Shown piece after piece: positions 54,135 to 61,650 of a stretch of 64,000 nucleotides of DNA. Origin of the DNA: an uncultured Chloracidobacterium sp. Lineage in GTDB: Bacteria > Acidobacteriota > Blastocatellia > Pyrinomonadales > Pyrinomonadaceae. The translations under genes were made by a program, and so were the position numbers. Position 1 is the first letter of the stretch; every line of letters starts with the position of its first letter. The notes beneath the pieces are model-generated. The model saw only the letters and a list, made by a program, of their open reading frames with translations, made no database searches and was not told the origin of the DNA. The stretch lies in NCBI GenBank assembly GCA_936914845.1, contig CAKZGE010000009.1, positions 1 through 64,000 of the forward strand. Direction: 5' to 3'.

Positions 54135-54611
54135 CTATGCCTTTGAAAGATGCGCCGCACTCAGACTTTTCACCGTGCGGTTAATTTCGCCGAGACAACA
54201 CGCGCCCGCCGGATTGCGTATTTCGCAAGCGCACAATTTTTCTTTGATAAGTTGACTGACCTGCTCCGGCACGGAGCTTTCGCCGTTTCGGGCTATTTCA
54301 CCGCGAACGTCGCCTTCCGTAAAACCAAAGCAGTAACAGAGCGGGCGGGCATCGCCGCTTGACTTTGCCGCGACCAACTCGCGCACGTCATCAACCGTGA
54401 AAACTTCGCCCGAAACTGAGTAATAAACCACCAAACAGGTTGGAGAAGAACAAAATTTATACTCTTCGTTTACAACGCACAAAAGTTTTTCGCTTTTAAC
54501 GTGATGCGCGACCGTTTGACGGGCGACGACGCGCCCAACTTCGCCGCATCCGCCGCAGGCGTTTTGCGCGGTTTCCTTTGTCATTTTCGTGCCGCTACAA
54601 CAACAATCCAT
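54135..54611 (-). CDS. CopZ-type Zn/[2Fe-2S] metallochaperone domain protein
   Basis: The ATG at 54611 gives 158 residues beginning MDCCCSG. Cysteine pairs CGGCG, FCSSPTCLVVYY, LCYCFG and LCACEIRNPAGACC follow, arranged as in the N-terminal zinc and [2Fe-2S] domain of the Archaeoglobus CopZ. The FGFTEGDV...IRNPAGACCLG segment is the BFD-like cluster part. The HMA half of that protein is missing here but is present in the neighbouring MerT-HMA protein. It is 4 nt downstream of that gene, so they are coupled. Confidence 0.75.
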   Translation of the reverse strand: MDCCCSGTKMTKETAQNACGGCGEVGRVVARQTVAHHVKSEKLLCVVNEEYKFCSSPTCLVVYYSVSGEVFTVDDVRELVAAKSSGDARPLCYCFGFTEGDVRGEIARNGESSVPEQVSQLIKEKLCACEIRNPAGACCLGEINRTVKSLSAAHLSKA

Positions 54612-54615
54612 ATTT

Positions 54616-55233
54616 TTACTTTGCCTTGTAACCGATTTCCTCAATCGCCGCTTTGATTCGCTCAAGCGAGATTTGTTTCGAGTTATAAACCACTTTTACG
54701 TTTTTGTTCTCATAGCTTGCTTCGGCAGAAATAACACCATTTAATTTTTTTAATGTTTCGTTGATATGAGGTTCGCAGCCCGCGCACGTCATACCTTCCA
54801 CTTCAATAACGACAGTTTTGTTTGCTAGGTTTTCTTCCGAAGACGCGGCGGGCATCGCTTCGCTTGAAAATTTTTGCGGATTACCGGCAGCAGCCATCAG
54901 ATAGCCGGTGTAATAGGGAGCAAACGCGAAAGCGCAAATTGCTAGTAATCCCGCCCACAGGAAAATTTGATTTATTTTGTTGATTGGTTTCGTAGCGCAA
55001 CTTTCCCCTTCGGCACATTCTTCCCGACGAAAATACACGCGGTAAAAACTAAATGCTAAAGCGGCAAACGCCAGAACCAGCAAGTAAGGGCGAAGCGTTT
55101 CAAAAGCCGAAGCAGCGCCGAACGCCCCAATGCCGAACAACACAGCCGCCAGCGGCAAGACGCAGCACAGACTCGAAGCAATCGCGGCAAAAACCGCGCC
55201 GCCGATAAAAATTTTTTCCTTTTTCATAATCAT
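54616..55233 (-). CDS. merT: MerT-like mercuric transporter fused to an HMA (MerP-like) domain
   Basis: The 205-residue protein has MerT helices with the SSLCCVLPL cysteine pair in helix 1 and further membrane segments (VLAFAALAFSFYRVYF; IFLWAGLLAICAFAF). A C-terminal HMA domain with GMTCAGCEPHINETLKKL stands in for periplasmic MerP. It would bring Hg(II) into the cell. No MerA reductase was found, so the bound ion may go to the Fe-S chaperone next door or be another metal. It follows merR by 2 nt. Confidence 0.87.
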   Translation of the reverse strand: MIMKKEKIFIGGAVFAAIASSLCCVLPLAAVLFGIGAFGAASAFETLRPYLLVLAFAALAFSFYRVYFRREECAEGESCATKPINKINQIFLWAGLLAICAFAFAPYYTGYLMAAAGNPQKFSSEAMPAASSEENLANKTVVIEVEGMTCAGCEPHINETLKKLNGVISAEASYENKNVKVVYNSKQISLERIKAAIEEIGYKAK

Positions 55234-55235
55234 TT

Positions 55236-55658
55236 TTATTTCTTAACCTTTTCGATGGTCACTAGCACCGGACAAGCTGATTCATCGCCGTGCGCTTTTA
55301 ATTCCGTATCGCACTCCGCTAAATGACGATTCAGAACTTTTTTGAAATTTCGCATCTGGTTTATTTTGTTTTCCAAATCGAAAAGTTTTCCCATCAGCAA
55401 AGAGCGCACCGCCCGGCACTGATTTGCGCCGCCGTCAGTGGAAAAAAGCTGTTTGACTTCATCGAGCGAAAAGCCCATTTCCTGAGCCTGTTTGACGAAC
55501 CGGATGCGCTCGACGGTTTCCGCCGGAAAAATCCTAAAACCGCCTCTTGAGCGCGCGGCGCGCGGCAACAACTTTAACCGCTCGTAATAACGAACGGTGT
55601 TAATGCTGACGCCGGAATGAGCGGCTACTTCTCCGATTTGCAGGCTGCTACCACTCAT
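55236..55658 (-). CDS. merR: MerR-family regulator (MerR/PbrR-like)
   Basis: The 140-residue protein has the MerR HTH (LQIGEVAAHSGVSINTVRYYERLKLLP, wing GGFRIFPAETVER). The cysteines C81 (NQCRAV), C116 (AECDTE) and C129 (ACPVL) match the three ligands of MerR and PbrR, with a somewhat longer C116-C129 loop. It heads its own operon with merT-HMA and the CopZ-type gene. The promoter at 55665 has the spacer typical of this family. Confidence 0.88.
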   Translation of the reverse strand: MSGSSLQIGEVAAHSGVSINTVRYYERLKLLPRAARSRGGFRIFPAETVERIRFVKQAQEMGFSLDEVKQLFSTDGGANQCRAVRSLLMGKLFDLENKINQMRNFKKVLNRHLAECDTELKAHGDESACPVLVTIEKVKK

Positions 55659-55664
55659 AAATTT

Positions 55665-55696
55665 ATTTTACACTCTGGAGTTAAGACGAGAGTCAA
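55665..55696 (-). promoter_or_regulatory. MerR-type promoter of the mercury module
   Basis: Minus-strand TTGACT (55691-55696) and TAAAAT (55665-55670) are 20 nt apart, with an ACTCT/AGAGT dyad (55672-55676 and 55689-55693) inside. It resembles the promoters at 24429 and 25270. The -10 ends only 7 nt before the merR ATG, so that message is nearly leaderless. Confidence 0.8.
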
Positions 55697-55906
55697 GCGC
55701 AGGTCGGAAAAAATTCAAAAATGGCTGGAAATTCTTATCATTAGCGAAGGCAGAGCGGCAATTAAACCGGAGGCGAAGCGGGAACTTTTTCAACCAGTCG
55801 CGTATTTCATCGCGCATCCGGCGAAAAATCTTTAACCCCCGTTTCGTAATCGCCGACCGTTGCGGGCGGCGGATCTTCAAAACTTTGGTCAGGCGGCTAA
55901 TGTTTT

Positions 55907-56698
55907 TCATTTTCCAAGTCTCAAAATTTTGATTGCTCCCTGAACTACCACAACGAAAACAATCGTTCCGATAATCAGATCAGGTTTGTTTGAATCGAGC
56001 CAATTCACTAAAATTCCCGCTGTGATAACTCCGAGATTGATAATCACGTCGTTGGAAGTAAAAATTTGGCTTGCCTGTATATGTGCTTCCTGGCTTTTGG
56101 ATTTTTGCAGCAGAAACAGGCAAAACCCGTTGGCAATCAAAGCCAGAATCGAGATGACGATCATCGTCCCGAATTCGGGCATTTCTTCGATTCCGAAGAA
56201 TCTTCTGACGACTTCGATAAATCCTAAAAGAGCGAGCGCGATTTGAAAATATCCGGCGAGCTTAGCGATATTTTTCTTTCTGGCTGCCGCCGCGCCGACG
56301 GCAAATAGGCTGATGCCGTAAACGAACGAATCGGCGAGCATATCGAGGCTGTCGGCGACGAGTCCCATCGAATTGGAGACAAGTCCGGTCGTCATTTCAA
56401 TGGCGAAAAATGCGAAATTAATTGCCAGAACCGTCCACAATAATTTTCGTTGTTTCCTCGGTTCTTCAAATTCAAACTGGTCGGATAGTTCTGTTTGTAA
56501 TTTTTTGCCGCCCAAATTCAAATCAACGATTGAGCTTTCGATTCTTTCAATCGCGCCGTCGTGAAAGACGGACAGCCGACGATTCGGGATGTCGAAATCG
56601 AGATTCTTTATTTCCGAAATTCCGTCGAGCTTTATCCTGATCAGATTTTCTTCGGACGGGCAATCCATCTTCGAAATTTCAAAAGTCGTTTTCTCCAT
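55907..56698 (-). CDS. CDF-type cation transporter with N-terminal HMA-like domain
   Basis: The ATG at 56698 (MEKTTFEISKMDCPSEE) lies 8 nt after smtB and gives 263 residues. The first 85 form an HMA-like domain whose CxxC is reduced to MDCPSEE. The rest is a cation diffusion facilitator core with GLVSNSMGLVADSLDMLADS (paired Asp in helix 2) and SQIFTSNDVIINLGV in helix 5. It should export Zn(II) or Cd(II). It is short for a CDF: the C-terminal cytoplasmic domain is missing. Confidence 0.82.
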   Translation of the reverse strand: MEKTTFEISKMDCPSEENLIRIKLDGISEIKNLDFDIPNRRLSVFHDGAIERIESSIVDLNLGGKKLQTELSDQFEFEEPRKQRKLLWTVLAINFAFFAIEMTTGLVSNSMGLVADSLDMLADSFVYGISLFAVGAAAARKKNIAKLAGYFQIALALLGFIEVVRRFFGIEEMPEFGTMIVISILALIANGFCLFLLQKSKSQEAHIQASQIFTSNDVIINLGVITAGILVNWLDSNKPDLIIGTIVFVVVVQGAIKILRLGK

Positions 56699-56705
56699 AT
56701 TCGCT

Positions 56706-57083
56706 TTACAAAAGTTCTTCGACGTGCCGAAAGCCTTCGTCCAAAAGATGGGCGATGTGGTCATCGTCAAGAGTGTAATAAGCGATTTTCCCTTCGCGGC
56801 GGAATTTGACGAGTTTCATTTGCCGCAGCGTTCTCAAAGAGTGCGAAACGGCTGATTGCGAAACGCCCAAAAGATTGGCGATGTCGCAAACGCACAACTC
56901 TTCTTTTGATAGCGCAAACGCGATTTTGATGCGCGTCGAATCGCCTAAAATTTTGAAAGTTTCGGCAAGCAGCGAAACCGTTTCCGCCGATTTCATAGCC
57001 TTTCGCACGATTTTTACTTTTTGTTCGTCAACAAATTGGATTTCACAAGCATCATTAACGGTTTGCATTGCTTTTACACTCAT
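56706..57083 (-). CDS. smtB: SmtB/ArsR-family zinc/cadmium-responsive repressor
   Basis: The 125-residue winged helix has EELCVCDIANLLGVSQSAVSHSLRTL for helix 3 and the recognition helix, wing REGKIAYYTL, and the zinc-sensing helix 5 DDDHIAHLLDEGFRHVEE (D-x-H...H-x-x-E). It carries both the CxC of cadmium sensors and the helix 5 zinc site. It is cotranscribed with the HMA-CDF gene and probably represses that pair and the ZIP operon. Confidence 0.88.
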   Translation of the reverse strand: MSVKAMQTVNDACEIQFVDEQKVKIVRKAMKSAETVSLLAETFKILGDSTRIKIAFALSKEELCVCDIANLLGVSQSAVSHSLRTLRQMKLVKFRREGKIAYYTLDDDHIAHLLDEGFRHVEELL

Positions 57084-57138
57084 ATTTTCTCCCTTAGTTA
57101 TCTCGACGATTCGCTAAGATTTTCACCACGCGCGGTTT

Positions 57139-57172
57139 TTAGATTAATTCAAATTGTATATCTAAGCGTCAA
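57139..57172 (-). promoter_or_regulatory. smtB-CDF promoter with a wide dyad
   Basis: On the minus strand TTGACG (57167-57172) is a good -35; a -10 such as AATTAA lies 17 bp downstream (57144-57149). Arms TTAGAT (57139-57144) and ATCTAA (57160-57165) form a dyad over the promoter and could be the SmtB site, although the sequence differs from the TGAAC...GTTCA form at 59072. Confidence 0.45.
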
Positions 57173-57191
57173 TTATACCGGATGCCAGCAG

Positions 57192-58721
57192 CTATCCGTT
57201 CGCCGATTTTTTGTGTCGCCGACTCCCCGAAGCAGCGGCACTGCGCCTTTTTCTGCGCCAGACTGCCAGCCCCGTCAACATCATAATAAACGGCACGCCG
57301 GCAATGGCTCGACGCGCTTTTTCGGTCGCGTCAAGCACGCTCTTGTATTTATTTTCGAGTTCATCTTTTGGAACATTTGGGTCGCCGGAAACGGCGACAA
57401 ATGCGCTTAAAGTGTCGTTGAGCGAATCGAAAACACCTTTGTCGCGCAGCAGTTTTTGCAGCGCGAGCGCGTCCGGTTCGCTGCCTTCGAGTAATTCGTG
57501 CTGCGGGTGTCCGGCGTGTTTTCCGGCGCGATTGATGTCGAGCGCGGGATTCGGTCCCTGAAGCCCAACGCCGCGCTCGTGCAGAAGTTTCGACGTGCGA
57601 ACGTGACCTTCTAAAACCGTCAGCGCACCGACGGCATTGACTTCATCGGTCAGCGCCTCGATTGCCGAATCGCCACTGCCGCCGGCTTTGACATTGACGG
57701 CGACGGTCGAGCTTTGCCCGCGCTCATCAACTAAAGTGTATTTGCCTTCGCCGCCCGTAACTTTGACGGTTACGCTTTTTCCCGGCGGCACGACTATCTC
57801 GCCGACGAACATTCCGTTGCCTTCAAAAACAAGTGGGGCGATTGTATCGTCGTTCTTTATCGTTACCGTCTGCCCGCGCTCGACGCTGATGCTCGAAGGC
57901 TCGCCTTGGCGATTGGCAAAACGAATCGTCGAACCGCCGTTATTGCTTGCGGCAATGCTCGGCGCGGGCTGAACGAATTTGGTGACGAGTTCCGTGCCGA
58001 AGCCGAGCAGCAACCCGGCAGCGAGCGCGGTTATCGCCGCGACGGTTCCGAGCGTTGCAAAACGAATACGCAATAACTCTCGCGTCACATAGACGAGCGA
58101 GCCGACGGCAAGCGAGAGAAACAGCAACTCGACAAACGGATTGACCCAGATTCCGCCGATTATAGAGCCGAGAACCGTCGGACCGCCGGCAATAAGCCCG
58201 AGCCAGAAAAGTCTTCCCCAGCCGACTTCGCGTCCGGCAAGCGGCGCGGCGATGCCGAAGCCTTCTGTCGCGTTATGCAGCGCGAAACCGACGACCAAAA
58301 CTGTTCCGAGAGCCGCAGCGCCGCCCGCGAACGATTGCCCGATTGCCAATCCTTCGGCGAAGTTGTGCAGCCCGATGCCGATGGCTATCATCGTGGCGAT
58401 GGAAAGCGCGTCGGCTCCGGCTTCTCTTTTTTGCCCGCGCCGCTCTTCGATCCACGCCAAGCCGATCAGACCGGCGGCAAACCCTGCGACCAGAATTAAA
58501 ATTTTCGAGAGCGCCGCGCCGAAAGTGTCGGCTTGAACGCTGACCTCGACCGATTCCATCGCCTGGTAGCCGACTTCGATGACCAGGAAAAGCAGCACGC
58601 CGGCTGAGGCGAGCGCGAGCGTCCCGCGCAGTTTTTCCGACGCGCCGCGCCACCGCGCAATCGGCAAGCCTAAAAAAATCGTGATTCCGGCGATTGCGCC
58701 GAGTATTATGTTAATTGGCAT
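57192..58721 (-). CDS. ZIP-family metal transporter with long C-terminal extension
   Basis: The N-terminal 255 residues are a ZIP transporter (GufA-like) with paired metal-site helices GIGLHNFAEGLAIGQ and GFALHNATEGFGIA. After residue 260 comes a beta domain like a cupredoxin (SISVERGQTVTIKNDDTIAPLVF), then about 120 helical residues with HAGHPQHEL, and a C-terminal membrane helix (VPFIMMLTGLAVW). ZIP proteins are usually under 320 residues, so the extension of about 250 residues is exceptional. It would import or equilibrate Zn(II) or similar ions and may sense or bind metal outside the membrane. Confidence 0.83.
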   Translation of the reverse strand: MPINIILGAIAGITIFLGLPIARWRGASEKLRGTLALASAGVLLFLVIEVGYQAMESVEVSVQADTFGAALSKILILVAGFAAGLIGLAWIEERRGQKREAGADALSIATMIAIGIGLHNFAEGLAIGQSFAGGAAALGTVLVVGFALHNATEGFGIAAPLAGREVGWGRLFWLGLIAGGPTVLGSIIGGIWVNPFVELLFLSLAVGSLVYVTRELLRIRFATLGTVAAITALAAGLLLGFGTELVTKFVQPAPSIAASNNGGSTIRFANRQGEPSSISVERGQTVTIKNDDTIAPLVFEGNGMFVGEIVVPPGKSVTVKVTGGEGKYTLVDERGQSSTVAVNVKAGGSGDSAIEALTDEVNAVGALTVLEGHVRTSKLLHERGVGLQGPNPALDINRAGKHAGHPQHELLEGSEPDALALQKLLRDKGVFDSLNDTLSAFVAVSGDPNVPKDELENKYKSVLDATEKARRAIAGVPFIMMLTGLAVWRRKRRSAAASGSRRHKKSANG

Positions 58722-58791
58722 TTATAATGACCCTTTTTGAATCCTTTCGCTTTATAAAATATGACATTCCCTTCTGATAATTGATGCTAAT

Positions 58792-58822
58792 CTAATTGAA
58801 ATTAACTTTCAATTTCAATTAG
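58792..58822 (-). repeat. perfect 12-bp inverted repeat in the ZIP leader
   Basis: CTAATTGAAATT (58792-58803) and AATTTCAATTAG (58811-58822) with a 7-nt spacer. It lies about 70 bp before the ZIP ATG. AT-rich arms make it a better protein-binding site than RNA stem; a regulator such as Zur or another SmtB site is possible. Confidence 0.65.
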
Positions 58823-58863
58823 AGAAAAATAACTTTTTCAAATTTCAATAACCTTTTTAAGAG

Positions 58864-59052
58864 TTACTGAGCTTCCGTATCTAGTAAAATAAAGTGATGC
58901 TCGTTATTAATTGAGTTGCGGTCAGCGTTTTCTAAGGCAACCCTCTAAATTTTATCTTCCGCAGTTTGAAAGGAACATACGGTGTAGCGATGGTAGCGAA
59001 ATGCCGGGATTATTGTGAATTCGATTCCGTTTGATAATACTTGCCTTGACAT
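58864..59052 (-). pseudogene. short reading frame interrupted by one TAG, upstream of ZIP
   Basis: ATG at 59052 with AGAGG 8 nt upstream opens MSRQVLSNGIEFTIIPAFRY..., stops at TAG (58945-58947) after 35 codons, and continues in the same frame for 26 more (VALENADRNSINNEHH...) to TAA at 58864. The frame is not recognised. It could be a decayed small gene or a leader peptide placed directly behind the SmtB-type operator. Chance cannot be excluded. Confidence 0.35.
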
Positions 59053-59065
59053 TTATATTCCTCTG

Positions 59066-59090
59066 CTTATATGAACAAGCGTTCAGATGA
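59066..59090 (-). promoter_or_regulatory. SmtB/ArsR-type operator and -10 of the ZIP leader
   Basis: TGAAC (59072-59076), AAGC, GTTCA (59081-59085) within ATATGAACAAGCGTTCAGAT matches the 12-2-12 operators of SmtB/CzrA-type repressors. On the minus strand it directly precedes TATAAG (59066-59071), a likely -10, so a bound repressor would block transcription towards the ZIP gene. Confidence 0.7.
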
Positions 59091-59175
59091 AAACTTCAGA
59101 TTACTGCAAATAATTGCCCCGGTCAAAGCGGTCTGTTTATATTTTCGCGCTTTGATGGTCTAATTCAACTGGAAT

Positions 59176-59376
59176 TTACTTTGTATTCTTGGATTCACTA
59201 CCCGACTCCTTTTCGGAAGTTCCGAAATGATTTTCGATGTCTGCGTTGCTAATGACATGGACTCCGAAAATTTCTTCTACCGCGTCGCCGGATTTTCCTA
59301 CTTTTCCTTTATCCGACACGGACGCTTTTTTGATCGGCTTTTTAATTTTTCTTTCTTTCGATTTCTTTATTTTCAT
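59176..59376 (-). CDS. small Lys/Ser-rich protein next to the P-type ATPase
   Basis: The 66-residue protein has a very basic head (KIKKSKERKIKKPIKKA), a middle part with GDAVEEIFGVHVISNADIENHF and a Ser/Glu-rich tail. No ribosome binding site is clear and no family was recognised. It lies 8 nt downstream of the ATPase gene on the same strand. It may be a small accessory protein or a chance frame. Confidence 0.4.
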   Translation of the reverse strand: MKIKKSKERKIKKPIKKASVSDKGKVGKSGDAVEEIFGVHVISNADIENHFGTSEKESGSESKNTK

Positions 59377-59384
59377 TATTTATT

Positions 59385-61304
59385 TCACTTGAAGTTCAAC
59401 AACCGTAAGCTATTCAAAATCACCAGCACGGTCACGCCGACATCGGCGAAAATCGCCAGTGCCAGACTGCTCAAACCGAAAACTGCCAAGACGACGAAAA
59501 CTATTTTCGTGGCAACGGCGAATGCGGTGTTGATTTTAATTGTCGAAATAGTTCGCTTACCCAAACGAACCAGATAAGGAATCAATTCCAGCCGGTCATT
59601 TAAGATTGCAATCGAAGCCGCTTCAATCGCCGTGTCCGAGCCAGCCGCGCCCATCGCAATGCCGACCGACGAGAGGGCGAGCGCGGGCGCGTCGTTTACG
59701 CCGTCGCCGACCATCGCCGTTGCGCCGTATTTCGCTAAAAGCTCTCGAATCGCGTCGGCTTTGTGTTCGGGCAGCATCTCGGCTTTGACTTCCGTGATGC
59801 CGACTTCTTTTGCGACCAGCATCGCCGGAGCGCGATTATCTCCGGTCAGCATCACGGTTTCGATTCCGAGCGTCCGCAGATCGGAAACCGCCTGTTTGCT
59901 TTCAGGCTTGAGTTCGTCGGTCAGCGCGATAACGCCTTCGACACCGCCGTTGCTGCTGATGACGATTGAGGTTTTGCCTTGAGCTTGCAGGGCTTCGACC
60001 ATTTTGACGATTTCGTCCTGAACGTCGTGTTCTTCCGAGATGAAAGGCAATTTACCAATACAGTGATGCGAGTCGTAGCAGACGACGCAATCGGCTTTCG
60101 CTCCCTTGCCCATCACGGCTTGAAAGTTTTCGACCGCGTGAATTTCGATTCTTTCCTCGCTGGCGGCGGTAACAATCGCCTGGGCGAGCGGGTGTTCCGA
60201 ATATCTTTCGATTCCCGCCGAACACGCCAGCAGATGCTCGCGCGAAGTTTCGCCGAACGGCAGAACGTCAGTTACTTTCGGTTTGCCGTAGGTCAAAGTG
60301 CGGGTTTTGTCCATTGCGACGGCTTTGATTTGCCCGATGGCTTCGATGTATTTGCCGCCTTTTACCAACGCGCCTTTGGCGGAAGCGTTGCCTATTGCCG
60401 CATAAATCGAAATCGGCGTGGAGATGACCAGAGCGCACGGACAGGCGATAACCAGAATCGTAATCGCCTGCTCGAACCAGGGATTAAAAGGTTGACCGAA
60501 AACAAGCGTCGGAACGGCGACGAGTAAAGTGGCGATAACGATGATTGACGGCGTGTAGTAACCGGCGAAAGTTTCGATAAACTTCTGCGTTTCGGCTTTT
60601 GTTTTGGTCGCCGCAAAAGTCGTTTCGATAATTTTCGCCAAGGTCGAATCTTTAGCGGTTTTCAAAACGCGGGCTTCCAAATAGCCCTGCATATTGAGTG
60701 TTCCGGCAAAAACCATATCGCCGGTGTGTTTGTCGCGCGGGAGCGGTTCGCCCGTGATGGTTGATTCGTCCACACTCGACGCGCCGGTTAAAATTTCCGC
60801 GTCGAGCGCAATCATATCCGATGGCTTGATAACGAGAACGTCGCCAATTTTTATATCTTCGAGCTTCGTTTCCCGTTCGCCGTTTTCGCTTTTCACCAAA
60901 GCGGTTTTCGGCGTGCGGTCAACCAGTGCCTGCAAAGCCGATTTACTCGACTGAATGCCGAACTTTTCGAGTCGCTCGCCCAGAGAGAAAAGCACGATGA
61001 CGACCGCCGCTTCCTCGTATTCGCCGAGGTAAAACGCGCCCACCATCGCAATCACCATCAGAAGATTGATGCTGCGAAAATTTAATTTGGCGAGAGCCTT
61101 CAAACCGTTCCAAATCGTGCGCCAACCGACCGCCAAAATGATCGCGGCGAAAAACGGCGCGGCGACGTTTCTCGGCAACTGCCTGCCTGTCAGCGAGAGA
61201 AATTCAAACACGGCGACGACCGCGACGCTGGCAATCAGCCACAGAAATTTGCGGTCTTGCCAGAGACCGCTGGTTTTACTTTCAATCTTTACCAAATCAC
61301 TCAT
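59385..61304 (-). CDS. zntA: Zn/Cd-type P1B ATPase with altered phosphorylation motif
   Basis: From the ATG at 61304 (MSDLVKIES) the 639-residue pump has no HMA domain. It has the TM6 motif CPCALVISTPISIYA, TGEPLPRDK in the actuator, HPLAQAI for the HP loop and GDGVNDAPAL. The phosphorylation site reads DKTRTLT; the usual Gly of DKTGT is Arg, clear in the DNA (ACC CGC ACT). CPC and layout fit a Zn/Cd/Pb exporter. It may still work, since the Asp is intact. It stands before the SmtB/ZIP zinc genes. Confidence 0.86.
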   Translation of the reverse strand: MSDLVKIESKTSGLWQDRKFLWLIASVAVVAVFEFLSLTGRQLPRNVAAPFFAAIILAVGWRTIWNGLKALAKLNFRSINLLMVIAMVGAFYLGEYEEAAVVIVLFSLGERLEKFGIQSSKSALQALVDRTPKTALVKSENGERETKLEDIKIGDVLVIKPSDMIALDAEILTGASSVDESTITGEPLPRDKHTGDMVFAGTLNMQGYLEARVLKTAKDSTLAKIIETTFAATKTKAETQKFIETFAGYYTPSIIVIATLLVAVPTLVFGQPFNPWFEQAITILVIACPCALVISTPISIYAAIGNASAKGALVKGGKYIEAIGQIKAVAMDKTRTLTYGKPKVTDVLPFGETSREHLLACSAGIERYSEHPLAQAIVTAASEERIEIHAVENFQAVMGKGAKADCVVCYDSHHCIGKLPFISEEHDVQDEIVKMVEALQAQGKTSIVISSNGGVEGVIALTDELKPESKQAVSDLRTLGIETVMLTGDNRAPAMLVAKEVGITEVKAEMLPEHKADAIRELLAKYGATAMVGDGVNDAPALALSSVGIAMGAAGSDTAIEAASIAILNDRLELIPYLVRLGKRTISTIKINTAFAVATKIVFVVLAVFGLSSLALAIFADVGVTVLVILNSLRLLNFK

Positions 61305-61347
61305 AAAAATATCTCGGAAGACGATTTCCAAACGGCGGCGAATCTAC

Positions 61348-61650
61348 TCAAATTTTTCGGATTGCCGGTCTGATTTTGTTAATTGATCGGCTGATTTTTT
61401 CACGAATCAACGCCCAGAAATTCGACCGCGCCAGTTCGTAATCGGGCGGCGACGTTTCCCGTAATTCGGCGGGCGTTTTATCGAGCGCGTGGTAACGCGA
61501 TAAAACCTTGTCCCAAAGAAAATCGTCACTGAAAACAATGCTTTTAATTTGCTTGAGCCGGATGTCGGTTATCTTTTTCGGGCGAAAACTTCTATGCGAT
61601 TCGTCAGTAAAATGATTCCAATATTGTAATTTTTTCTCTTGGCTGATCAT
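61348..61650 (-). CDS. hypothetical protein, 100 residues
   Basis: The small basic protein (EKKLQYWNHFTDESHRSFRPKKI; helical tail REKISRSINKIRP) has no signal or membrane segment. No family was recognised. Its ATG overlaps the TGA of the DsbA-like gene (ATGA), so it is cotranslated with it. It precedes the P-type ATPase by 43 nt. Confidence 0.5.
   Translation of the reverse strand: MISQEKKLQYWNHFTDESHRSFRPKKITDIRLKQIKSIVFSDDFLWDKVLSRYHALDKTPAELRETSPPDYELARSNFWALIREKISRSINKIRPAIRKI

Larger units (their letters stand above)
58722..59175. other. intergenic region upstream of the ZIP gene
   Basis: This 454-bp low-GC stretch holds an SmtB-type operator (59072-59085), a possible short interrupted reading frame (58864-59052) and a strong 12-bp inverted repeat (58792-58822). 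No full-length gene was recognised. Its length and content suggest a regulated leader for the ZIP gene. Confidence 0.6.

Noticed and set aside
55697..55906. Possible small gene between merR and the CDF gene (MKNISRLTKVLK..., or an alternative frame reading FEDPPPATVGDYETG)
   Set aside because: No frame has a good start and ribosome binding site. The second reading is only a fragment after a stop, possibly the tail of a lost gene.
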